In this document: in pieces, positions 8,618 through 15,878 of the stretch | How the letters are laid out: every line of letters begins with the position of its first letter | How positions within the stretch are numbered: the first letter of the stretch is position 1 | Origin: Bacteroidota bacterium | GTDB lineage: Bacteria > Bacteroidota > Bacteroidia > Bacteroidales > Rikenellaceae | Direction of reading: 5' to 3' | Length of the DNA stretch: 22,458 nt | Assembly (NCBI GenBank): GCA_023413645.1 | Contig: JAEZPN010000065.1 | Location: forward strand, 1 to 22,458 | Notes under the pieces: model-generated | Databases searched by the model: none | The model's input: the letters and a program-made list of their open reading frames with translations, nothing else | Told to the model about the DNA's origin: nothing | Made by a program: the position numbers and the translations under genes

Positions 8618-9544
8618 TTATAATGCACCACTTACGGCACGGATGAATATATCGTTTATCGAGGGCATAACCTCGCTTATTGAGCGTAGGTCGCACCTGT
8701 CGTTTAGGCGCTCGATGACCACCTTTACATCCTCATCCTTCGGGATGTGAATCTTCGACTCGCGATAGCCACCAACGATTCCCTTGCTCTGGCCCAGGGG
8801 TGTTGCAATGCCCGAAATCGCAGAGTTAAACACCTCATCACCAGCGCGATGTAACACAGCAAACGTATTACCACCCGCCTCGCGACGAATAGCCTCGACT
8901 GAGCCAGAGAGGACGTTATGTGACTTATTGATAAGCGTGATGTGGTCACAGATTTCCTCCACCGAAGCCATGTTGTGCGTAGAGAAAATCACCGTTGCTC
9001 CCCTATCGCGCAGGCCCAAAATCTCGCGCTTGAGCCTATCGGCATTTATGGGGTCGAAGCCCGAGAAGGGCTCATCGAAAATTAGCAACTTTGGCTCGTG
9101 TACAACGGTAGAGATGAACTGCACCTTCTGCGCCATACCCTTCGACAAATCCTCCACCTTGCGCTCCCACCAGTCGGCAATTTCGAGGCGCTCGAACCAC
9201 ACCTTCAGGCGTGCCTCGGCATCGCGCTTCGACATACCCTTCAGGCGTGCAAAGAACACCGCCTGCTCGCCCACGCGCATCTTCTTGTATAGTCCGCGCT
9301 CCTCGGGCATATAGCCGATATGAAATACCTCATCGGCTGTCACAGGCTTGCCATCCAACAGCACGCGACCCGCATCGGCAAGCGTGATGCGCGTGATGAC
9401 ACGTATTAGCGTCGTCTTACCCGCGCCATTGGGACCCAGGAGACCATATATCGCTCCGCGAGGCACCGCCAACGAGACGTCGTCCAACGCCTTGTGTCCC
9501 GTATAACTCTTCGAGACATGCTCGATAGTTAAGATATTATCCAT
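8618..9544 (-). CDS. ABC exporter ATP-binding protein (NatA-like)
   Basis: This 308-residue cytoplasmic ATPase energises the neighbouring ABC-2 permease. All nucleotide-binding motifs are intact: Walker A GPNGAGKTT (37-45), Q-loop region IGYMPEERGLY (77-87), signature LSKGM (133-137), Walker B LLIFDEP (153-159) with catalytic E158, D-loop SGFD and switch histidine H190 in STHNM. The roughly 100 residues after the ABC core resemble the C-terminal extension found in NatA-type ATPases. I use the ATG at 9542-9544; a GTG two codons upstream is possible but less likely. The gene follows lacZ by 10 bp and precedes the permease by 9 bp, so all three should share a transcript. Confidence 0.93.
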   Translation of the reverse strand: MDNILTIEHVSKSYTGHKALDDVSLAVPRGAIYGLLGPNGAGKTTLIRVITRITLADAGRVLLDGKPVTADEVFHIGYMPEERGLYKKMRVGEQAVFFARLKGMSKRDAEARLKVWFERLEIADWWERKVEDLSKGMAQKVQFISTVVHEPKLLIFDEPFSGFDPINADRLKREILGLRDRGATVIFSTHNMASVEEICDHITLINKSHNVLSGSVEAIRREAGGNTFAVLHRAGDEVFNSAISGIATPLGQSKGIVGGYRESKIHIPKDEDVKVVIERLNDRCDLRSISEVMPSINDIFIRAVSGAL

Positions 9545-9554
9545 TGTCACTCAA

Positions 9555-12500
9555 TTAGTTAATCGGATAGATTATATAACCGTAGCTGTACTCATCGCCC
9601 GTCAAGCAATACTGTTCACGTGGCGTAGCACCCCACGCATGGTCACCACCCAAGCCACGCTGCGCAAGGTCTACATGGAGCACCACCTCGTCGCGAGGCT
9701 CGATGTCGGAGTAGTGCACCTGGTTCTTCGACTCCACGCCAGGGTCGAGATCCTCTGCGCGGTAAGGCATAGCGCTGACACTCAACGGCTGAAGGCCCTC
9801 GATACGGATGCCACGACCCTCGCTACCCATAAGCTCCAACCAGCGGACATCTGTCTTATTGCCCGACTCCTGTGGTCGCACATAGGGGAAGAGCTGCTCG
9901 TCGGTTGACTGCTCGTAGCGACCCAAGAACGACGACTCACATCTGTCGGCGTAGTTCTCCCATGGGCCACGGCCATAATAAGTAAACTTCTTGTAGTCGG
10001 CAGGCAGAATCATGCGCATACCGAAGCGAGGCATCTCTGGGAGCTCCTCACTACCCTTGCGCCAAGCAACCTCAACCTTAAGTGAGCCATCCGCGCGGAA
10101 TGTATATATCTGGGTGTAGTACGATGGGGCATTCTCGATTTGGAACTCACCACGCACAACCAACTTATCAGCATGCTCCTCTACCGTAGCACTCAACGGC
10201 TTACGGTTGTTTGTGCGCCATACATCTGCGATGCGATGGAAGCCTGCGCCCCAGTCGTTATCTGTCACAGCGCGCCAGAAATATGGTTCGGGCAGCTGCT
10301 TCATGATGTCTCTGCGGTTAGAGGCATAGCTCAACAGCTCGCCGCTCTCGGTTGAGAACAACACCGCCTTATTACCGGCAAATGCCATCACCCAATCGTC
10401 GCCACGCTCGATGGTTATAGTGCCCACGGGCTCCTCTTGCGTGAAGTCGTAGGGGTTTAGTACGAACTGCTCCGTAGCCACCACCACGTTCTGCATAGTG
10501 CCCGCCTTCATGAGGTTAGGCATCATGCCCGAGGCCTCGAAGTCGAGGGTGTACTCCGCGCTATTATCTATTGCGGGGTAAGCAAAGGCTACATCTACGC
10601 TCTCGCCCGCTGCACACTTCACCGATGGTATAGCACCCTGATGCACAATGACACCCTCACGCTTCAAAACGTAGCGGAAGCTATACTTTGCGAGGTCCGT
10701 GAAGTTGAAATTGTTATGGATGCGCACACCGCCCTCAATCAACTCGAACTCAATATCTTGATAGACCTTCTTCACCTCCATAAGTCCGGGGTGTGGCGTG
10801 CGGTCGGGCGACACGAGGCCATTGCAGCAGAAGTTCTCGTCGTGGTGGTACATCGTAGCGCCGAAGTCGCCACCATATGCCCAGTAGTGCTTGCCACTAT
10901 CGCTCGTAGCATCTATGCCCTGATCTACCCAGTCCCAGATGAAGCCACCCTGCATATGGGGGTGTCCCTCCATTATGTCGAAGAACTCGCGAAAGTTGCC
11001 CGTAGAGTTACCCATAGCGTGGGCGAACTCACACATGATATATGGCTTGCGAGCATCGGTGCGCTCTGCCCATGCACGGAACTCATTGATTGGGGGATAC
11101 ATCGGACAGCTGATGTCGGTATGTGGACCGCTATATCCCTGCTCAAGCTGCACGAAGCGTGTCTTATCGCGCTGGTGTATCCACTCATACATCTCGCCAT
11201 AGACCTCGCCATCGCTGCTCTCGTTACCCATAGACCATAGAATTACCGAGGGGTGGTTCTTGTCGCGCTCCACCATAGCCTGCACGCGGTCGTGGTGTGC
11301 CGCCTTCCACTCTGCGCGGTGCGAGGGGTGGAACTCGGGGTAGTCGCTTTGGTAACCCACGCCACAGCCATGCGCCTCGATGTTGGCCTCATCAACAAGC
11401 AGTATGCCGTGGATGTCGCAGAGGTCGTACCACTCGGTTGGTTGTGGATAGTGGCTTGTGCGCACAGCGTTGATGTTGTGCTGCTTCATAAGGTATATAT
11501 CCTGGAGCATCAACTCGCGGTTGACAACATGACCCGTCGCGGGGTTGTGCTCGTGGATATTTACGCCGTTTATCATTAGCGGTTTGCCATTGAGCAAGAG
11601 CTGCGCATCCTTAATCTCGACCTTGCGGAAGCCCGTGTTGCACGCCATGCTCTCGATGACATTACCCTTGTTGTCGGTGAGCGTCACTACGGTAGTGTAG
11701 AGCTTTGGGTTCTCGTGACTCCACACATCTACATCGTATAGCGTGCGCGCGAGGTCAACATCGAGCGTAGTGCCGGGCGCCACCTTCACACTCTTTGAGA
11801 GGATAGCAACGGCACGCTCGTAGACAAACTTCTCGGTCTGGTAGTTGTAGCGACCCTTGACCAACGACACCTTAACAGCACCCTTAAATGGTGTGCTATC
11901 AGCGTTCTGCACACTTACGGTAGCGTTATATAGACCGTTGGTATATGTTTCGTCGAGGTCGGCAACAACAAACATATCGGCAATGCGTGTCTTACCCGCA
12001 GCATAGACCTTCACGCCACGGTCGAAGCCCGACAAGCGCCAGAAGTCCTGATCCTCGAGGTAGGAGCCATCGCACCAGCGGTAGCCCTCGATAGCGAGGA
12101 GGTTACTACCCTGCTTCACATAGGGCGTGATATCGAACTCCACAGCGGTCTTTGTACCCTCGCTGTAGCCCACCTTTGCGCCATTAAGCCATATGTGCAT
12201 AGCCGCCAAACCCGACTCGAAGTGGAGGATTATGCGACGACCCTCCCACTCGGCGGGGATGTCGAACTCGTGGCGATAGCATCCCGTGGGGTTATCATCG
12301 TGGGGGATGTATGGCGGATTCTTGGGGAAGGGATAGACGATGTTGGTATAGATGGGATAGCCGTAGCCGTTAAGCTCCCAGTTGCCTGGCACGGGCATAG
12401 TGCCCCACGCCTCGTCGTCGTAGTCCACAGACCAGAAGCCCTCGGGGCGCTCGGCGGGTGTTGCCGTCCAGTGGAAGCGCCACGCGCCACTTATATCCTT

Positions 12501-12674
12501 CACGAGCGAGGACTCGCCACGCGCAAAGGCCTCATCGGCCGAGGGGTATGGCATGAGCGTAGCACGTGCGGGGAGCCTATTCTCTGCGAACATCTCGGGA
12601 TTCTCCCAGTAGGGATCTTGTGCCATGGCTGCAGCGGCAACCAGCACAAATATAGCAGTTAGCACTCTTCTCAT
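9555..12674 (-). CDS. lacZ: Secreted GH2 beta-galactosidase (LacZ-type)
   Basis: The 1039-residue enzyme hydrolyses terminal beta-galactosides. It carries a cleavable signal peptide (MRRVLTAIFVLVAAAAMAQ, cleavage near 19), so it acts in the periplasm or beyond; no lipobox cysteine is present. Order: N-terminal sugar-binding jelly roll (about 55-225, with VPGNWELNGYGYPIYTN), immunoglobulin-like domain (about 230-350), TIM barrel (about 352-640) and LacZ C-terminal small-chain-like domain (about 750-1039). Catalytic residues are visible: acid/base E485 in WSMGNES and nucleophile E549 in MCEFAHAMGNS. Other GH2 signatures are NIHEHNP (372-378), VRTSHYPQP (404-412) and IWDWVDQG (579-586). Length matches LacZ. 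The gene starts 3 bp after the nitroreductase and is 10 bp before the ABC ATPase. No SusC/D genes are nearby, so the natural substrate is uncertain. Confidence 0.95.
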   Translation of the reverse strand: MRRVLTAIFVLVAAAAMAQDPYWENPEMFAENRLPARATLMPYPSADEAFARGESSLVKDISGAWRFHWTATPAERPEGFWSVDYDDEAWGTMPVPGNWELNGYGYPIYTNIVYPFPKNPPYIPHDDNPTGCYRHEFDIPAEWEGRRIILHFESGLAAMHIWLNGAKVGYSEGTKTAVEFDITPYVKQGSNLLAIEGYRWCDGSYLEDQDFWRLSGFDRGVKVYAAGKTRIADMFVVADLDETYTNGLYNATVSVQNADSTPFKGAVKVSLVKGRYNYQTEKFVYERAVAILSKSVKVAPGTTLDVDLARTLYDVDVWSHENPKLYTTVVTLTDNKGNVIESMACNTGFRKVEIKDAQLLLNGKPLMINGVNIHEHNPATGHVVNRELMLQDIYLMKQHNINAVRTSHYPQPTEWYDLCDIHGILLVDEANIEAHGCGVGYQSDYPEFHPSHRAEWKAAHHDRVQAMVERDKNHPSVILWSMGNESSDGEVYGEMYEWIHQRDKTRFVQLEQGYSGPHTDISCPMYPPINEFRAWAERTDARKPYIMCEFAHAMGNSTGNFREFFDIMEGHPHMQGGFIWDWVDQGIDATSDSGKHYWAYGGDFGATMYHHDENFCCNGLVSPDRTPHPGLMEVKKVYQDIEFELIEGGVRIHNNFNFTDLAKYSFRYVLKREGVIVHQGAIPSVKCAAGESVDVAFAYPAIDNSAEYTLDFEASGMMPNLMKAGTMQNVVVATEQFVLNPYDFTQEEPVGTITIERGDDWVMAFAGNKAVLFSTESGELLSYASNRRDIMKQLPEPYFWRAVTDNDWGAGFHRIADVWRTNNRKPLSATVEEHADKLVVRGEFQIENAPSYYTQIYTFRADGSLKVEVAWRKGSEELPEMPRFGMRMILPADYKKFTYYGRGPWENYADRCESSFLGRYEQSTDEQLFPYVRPQESGNKTDVRWLELMGSEGRGIRIEGLQPLSVSAMPYRAEDLDPGVESKNQVHYSDIEPRDEVVLHVDLAQRGLGGDHAWGATPREQYCLTGDEYSYGYIIYPIN

Positions 12675-12677
12675 AGT

Positions 12678-13307
12678 TTACTTCAAAATTAGGTCATCAA
12701 CTCTGATTTTGGGGACATAGTGCACACCATCCTTGCGGTAGTAGGTAAGGTTATCGACCTCGTTAACCTCAACCAACTCTATGCGCTCGGCAGGACGACC
12801 AATAGCGATAACGAGCAAGGGTTCGTATGGTAGGGTCAACGCCTCCTTAATCTCGGCATGGTCGAAAGCGCCTATGCAGATACCACCTAAGCCCATCTCC
12901 GTAGCCTGCAGTAACATCGACTGCGCCACGATGCCGAGGTCTACGCTCACATAGTGGCTATCCTCAACCGTCGAGCATATCACAACGAAGGCGTTAGGCT
13001 CGGTGCCCTCGAAGGGGAGGTGTAGTTCAGGCAATGCACCACCGAGACGGATATGCTTCTGCACCTTCGCCGCCTCGTCGCTAAGCACAGGGCGGAAGCG
13101 CAACACCTGCTGGTTGCGTGCCGAGGGGCATAACGTAGCCACCTCAATTATGCGGCGCAGCTGGTCGGGGCGCACCACGAACTTTGCATCGTAGCCGCGG
13201 TAGCTGCGATTAGCCTTTAGTAGTCGCTGGAGCGATGCCACGCGTCTCTTCGCGGGCTGCTGGTTGCGATAGTCCTCCATACGCTTTTCGAGATAGTTGT
13301 CTGCCAT
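12678..13307 (-). CDS. Nitroreductase-family flavoprotein
   Basis: The 209-residue cytoplasmic protein belongs to the FMN-dependent nitroreductase family, which uses NAD(P)H to reduce nitro compounds, quinones or other electron-poor substrates. Visible marks are ANRSYRGYD (32-40), matching the conserved FMN-binding arginine block, LCPSARNQQVLRF (59-71), and MGLGGICIGAF (138-148) with the glycine-rich FMN-contact region. A hydrophilic N-terminal extension of about 25 residues (MADNYLEKRMEDYRNQQPAK) precedes the core. The ATG at 13305-13307 is about 35 bp downstream of a strong promoter motif. It is the first gene of the operon with lacZ and the ABC exporter. The physiological substrate cannot be read from sequence. 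Confidence 0.88.
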   Translation of the reverse strand: MADNYLEKRMEDYRNQQPAKRRVASLQRLLKANRSYRGYDAKFVVRPDQLRRIIEVATLCPSARNQQVLRFRPVLSDEAAKVQKHIRLGGALPELHLPFEGTEPNAFVVICSTVEDSHYVSVDLGIVAQSMLLQATEMGLGGICIGAFDHAEIKEALTLPYEPLLVIAIGRPAERIELVEVNEVDNLTYYRKDGVHYVPKIRVDDLILK

Positions 13308-13343
13308 GATGTTTCGGTTTTGGGATGTGGAGTTATATTTTTA

Positions 13344-13373
13344 CAAATATAGCGATTTTTTGAGAGACTCAAA
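13344..13373 (-). promoter_or_regulatory. Predicted promoter of the nitroreductase-lacZ-ABC operon
   Basis: Minus-strand TATATTTG (13344-13351) and TTTG (13370-13373) are separated by 18 nt, an almost ideal Bacteroidetes promoter. Transcription would begin near 13337, about 30 nt before the nitroreductase ATG. Confidence 0.75.
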
Positions 13374-13378
13374 TAATG

Positions 13379-13405
13379 AATATAGCGAATTTAGTGAATT
13401 TTGCG
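13379..13405. repeat. Three tandem 9-bp repeats upstream of the operon promoter
   Basis: Three abutting 9-mers, AATATAGCG, AATTTAGTG and AATTTTGCG, lie just upstream of the -33 element. A fourth exact AATATAGCG (13346-13354) overlaps the -7 box. The placement would suit a regulator binding site, but short AT-rich repeats also arise by chance. Confidence 0.35.
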
Positions 13406-13451
13406 AAAGACAACCCTAAACTCACCAAGCGCCATAAACTCCCTAAAACAC

Positions 13452-13480
13452 AAAAAAGGGCCGTGCAACCGCACAGCCCT
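13452..13480 (-). terminator. Strong intrinsic terminator of the minus-strand BACON lipoprotein gene
   Basis: Arms 13457-13466 and 13471-13480 (agggccgtgc / gcacagccct) form a 10-pair stem with one G-U wobble and a 4-nt loop. In the minus direction it runs into six uridines (13452-13457). It lies 25 bp past the lipoprotein stop codon. It is GC-rich against AT-rich surroundings. Confidence 0.88.
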
Positions 13481-13505
13481 CTATATTAGGTTTGACCCTC
13501 AAAGA

Positions 13506-15605
13506 TTATCGGCGAACGAGAATCTCATCATTAGCCATTACCTCACGCTCATTTGAGAATGTCAACTCAGATACGCGTGGAGCCTTCTCGCTCTTCTTGC
13601 TGAAGAGCTTATCTGCAGCAACCTCGTTGTAAACGATGCTCTGGAGCTCTGGGCCCTGGTTCTGGCTCTCCTGGTAAGCATTCCACCAGTTAACGTAGTT
13701 CTGAGCATCACCACAACCATCGTATGTAGGCTCGATCCACTTGCGGAAGAGCTTAGACATCTGACCATCAGCATCGAATACGAGAGCTACGAACTCGTAC
13801 TTACCACCAAACTCAAGGAATGTGTAAGTGTGAGTTGCTGTAGCTGAACCATACTCGTTGATTGACCATACAAGACCGTCGATATACTGCTGGTCGTTGT
13901 AGTACTCGCTCTCGTAGCGACCTGTCCAGTTGTATGTATCGAAGAAGTATGCGCCGTGGTTGTCATCGCTGAATGCTACCTCGATGGGGAAGATGCAGTA
14001 ACCAGTGTAGTTAGAGAGGTACTCGTAACCAGCGTGATCAGCGAAGTCTGCAGAATCGTAGTAGCCGTTGTCAACAAGCTCGATAGATACATCACCATTC
14101 ATACCCTTAGTCTTGAATGTCTGAGTGAAGATCTGTGAAGTAGTTGCTACACCACCGCGTGAACCGAATGCGTAGAGAACATACTCAGTCTCCATCTCGA
14201 GGTTGATAACAGTTGTTGTAGCGTTACCGTGGAGAAGCTCATAAGAAGTATTAGTGAGGAGATACTGCTGACGCTCTGCATCGTTGCTACCGTAAGTAGC
14301 CCAATCAGATGCCTTCTCCCAACCTGCTACATAGTAGTCGTCGTTAGTAGTAGTGAAAGTGAACTTTGCAGTACGTGATGTAAGCTCGCTTACAGAAGGA
14401 GTAATCACGTTGTTAGACATTGCAACATCACCAGTAGTGATCTTAACGAGCTGAGGCTCTGAGCAGCAGAATGCGTTCTCCTCCATTGCGTAAGCGAAGA
14501 GGTAGTATGTAGAGTTAGCCAAAAGCTCGAACTCGAAGTAGCTCTTGGGTGAGCCATCAGGGTTAGTACCCTGGCAAGTGTAGTTAGCGATGATCTGGTC
14601 AGCAGACATATCCTGCATCATGCTCTGTACAGCATTTGACCACCAGTACTCAACAACGCGTCCGGGAGTTGTGAGGAATGAACCCATAAGCTCATCCTCC
14701 AAGTATGAGTTGATAAGCTCCTCGTTCAATACATCGAAGTAGTAGTTACCCTGGAAGTCACCAACGGGAACAACGTTTGCCTTAACCAAGCAACCGTCAA
14801 CGACCTCAGTCTCCATAGTGAACTCCAAATCGATCTTCTCGGGACGTGGAGTCTCAACAACGAAGATGTGAACGTCAGAAAGCAATGCACCTGACTCATA
14901 GTCGAAGTAGTAGCAGTAGAATCTGTAAGGCACACCAGCAGTAGCGCCAGATACGGTAACACCGCGCTGGTCACCAACCTTAGCACGCTCCTGCATAACC
15001 TGTGCAGCTGACAAACCGTAGAACTGACCCAACCAACCGAAGTATGCAAGGTCATCCTCGTAGTAGTCCTCGCCAGTCTCGAAGCCTGAAGCAACGATAT
15101 ACTCGGGAGTTGCAGACATCACGATATAAGGCAAAGTCTTGTTCTCGGGAATAATGTCTACAGTGTAGTCGAAGTAGGTAGCTGTAACGTTCTCGAGAGT
15201 AAAGCCAGCCTTAACAGCAGCACCCTGCTTTACAGTGAAGACAGCATCCTCAGCGTAGCGGTACTTAACAGTTACCAAGCACTCACGCTCTGCAGCAGTG
15301 TTGTTAGGCTCTACAGTGAAGCTAAGAGCACCTGTGATACCATAGTTGAAGTCCTTAACCCAAGACTCAGCAGCCTCAGCAGAGATCTTCTCGCCCTGGT
15401 GAGGGTTCTCGATAGTGTACTCAATGAGGTAAGTACCACCTGCAAGGCTTGCAGAAATAGAAGTCTTACCCAACTTGATTTCTGAGTCCTTTGTGATAGA
15501 TGGCTTGTTAGGTCCGTCTGTACCAGGATCAGTACAACCAACAACGAGAGCAAGAGCCATGATAGGCATAAGACCCATCATCAAGAAATTCTTAAGTGTT
15601 CTCAT
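13506..15605 (-). CDS. Large BACON-domain lipoprotein (copy A, highly expressed codon use)
   Basis: The 699-residue protein has a lipoprotein signal peptide with lipobox VVGC (C24), then an acidic, glycine-rich stretch (TDPGTDGPN). A BACON-like domain follows (about 40-130; ESWVKDFNYG, FTVEPNNTAAERE, FTVKQGA). After it I see beta-rich modules of roughly 120 residues: about 133-255, 258-392, 394-502 and 503-625. Each tends to end in a strand plus YxxYAF-like segment (YYLFAYAMEEN, EYVLYAFGSRG). This suggests fibronectin-III-like units with helical insertions. The C-terminal 70 residues are polar. It likely sits at the outer membrane, perhaps surface-exposed; no enzyme motif is visible. Codons are strongly U-ended (GCT, GGT, GTT, TCT), unlike the flanking genes. 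It is divergent from a similar lipoprotein on the other side of a 273-bp region. Ligand and function are unknown. Confidence 0.8.
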   Translation of the reverse strand: MRTLKNFLMMGLMPIMALALVVGCTDPGTDGPNKPSITKDSEIKLGKTSISASLAGGTYLIEYTIENPHQGEKISAEAAESWVKDFNYGITGALSFTVEPNNTAAERECLVTVKYRYAEDAVFTVKQGAAVKAGFTLENVTATYFDYTVDIIPENKTLPYIVMSATPEYIVASGFETGEDYYEDDLAYFGWLGQFYGLSAAQVMQERAKVGDQRGVTVSGATAGVPYRFYCYYFDYESGALLSDVHIFVVETPRPEKIDLEFTMETEVVDGCLVKANVVPVGDFQGNYYFDVLNEELINSYLEDELMGSFLTTPGRVVEYWWSNAVQSMMQDMSADQIIANYTCQGTNPDGSPKSYFEFELLANSTYYLFAYAMEENAFCCSEPQLVKITTGDVAMSNNVITPSVSELTSRTAKFTFTTTNDDYYVAGWEKASDWATYGSNDAERQQYLLTNTSYELLHGNATTTVINLEMETEYVLYAFGSRGGVATTSQIFTQTFKTKGMNGDVSIELVDNGYYDSADFADHAGYEYLSNYTGYCIFPIEVAFSDDNHGAYFFDTYNWTGRYESEYYNDQQYIDGLVWSINEYGSATATHTYTFLEFGGKYEFVALVFDADGQMSKLFRKWIEPTYDGCGDAQNYVNWWNAYQESQNQGPELQSIVYNEVAADKLFSKKSEKAPRVSELTFSNEREVMANDEILVRR

Positions 15606-15733
15606 AGAATTAGTTAGTTTAAATTTGTATTGCTTGTATTTATCGTTTTTCTCTCTTTTTTCAGTACACCAAATTTGCCTCTCGAAGTGTCCATTTATTT
15701 AAGTTTTTTAATAAAAAACACCTCTTCAAGTGG

Positions 15734-15741
15734 CAAATATA
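15734..15741 (-). promoter_or_regulatory. Predicted -7 box of the minus-strand BACON lipoprotein gene
   Basis: Minus-strand TATATTTG matches TAnnTTTG. Only a weak T-rich segment lies at the -33 distance. Use of this box would give a 5' leader of about 120 nt, long for this window and possibly a site of post-transcriptional control. The region 15606-15878 otherwise holds only this promoter and the opposing one. Confidence 0.45.
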
Positions 15742-15801
15742 ATAATTTTTTGCAAAAGAAAAGGTCTCTCACTATAAAAAAATGGAAAAAATATATTGAC
15801 A

Positions 15802-15836
15802 TTTGTTGCATAGTGAGAATAAATGCAATATCTTTG
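15802..15836 (+). promoter_or_regulatory. Predicted promoter of the plus-strand BACON lipoprotein gene
   Basis: TATCTTTG (15829-15836) matches the -7 consensus. TTTGTTG (15802-15808) supplies a -33 element with about 20 nt spacing from its TTG. The start of transcription would be near 15843, leaving a leader of about 36 nt. Confidence 0.65.
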
Positions 15837-15878
15837 CTTGAAGAAAATAACTTAAAACTAAGAACCATAATCGTGACT

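Noticed and set aside
9545..9550. GTG start two codons upstream for the ABC ATPase
   Set aside because: The ATG at 9542-9544 is close by and starts at the normal point for this family; GTG starts are less usual. The difference is two residues.
10641..11240. 199-codon plus-strand open frame opposite lacZ
   Set aside because: It is antisense to the beta-galactosidase catalytic barrel, with no family motif; a reading-frame shadow.
15630..15878. 83-codon upstream extension of the plus-strand BACON lipoprotein
   Set aside because: It is AT-rich, includes both divergent promoter boxes and would bury the lipoprotein signal peptide inside the protein.
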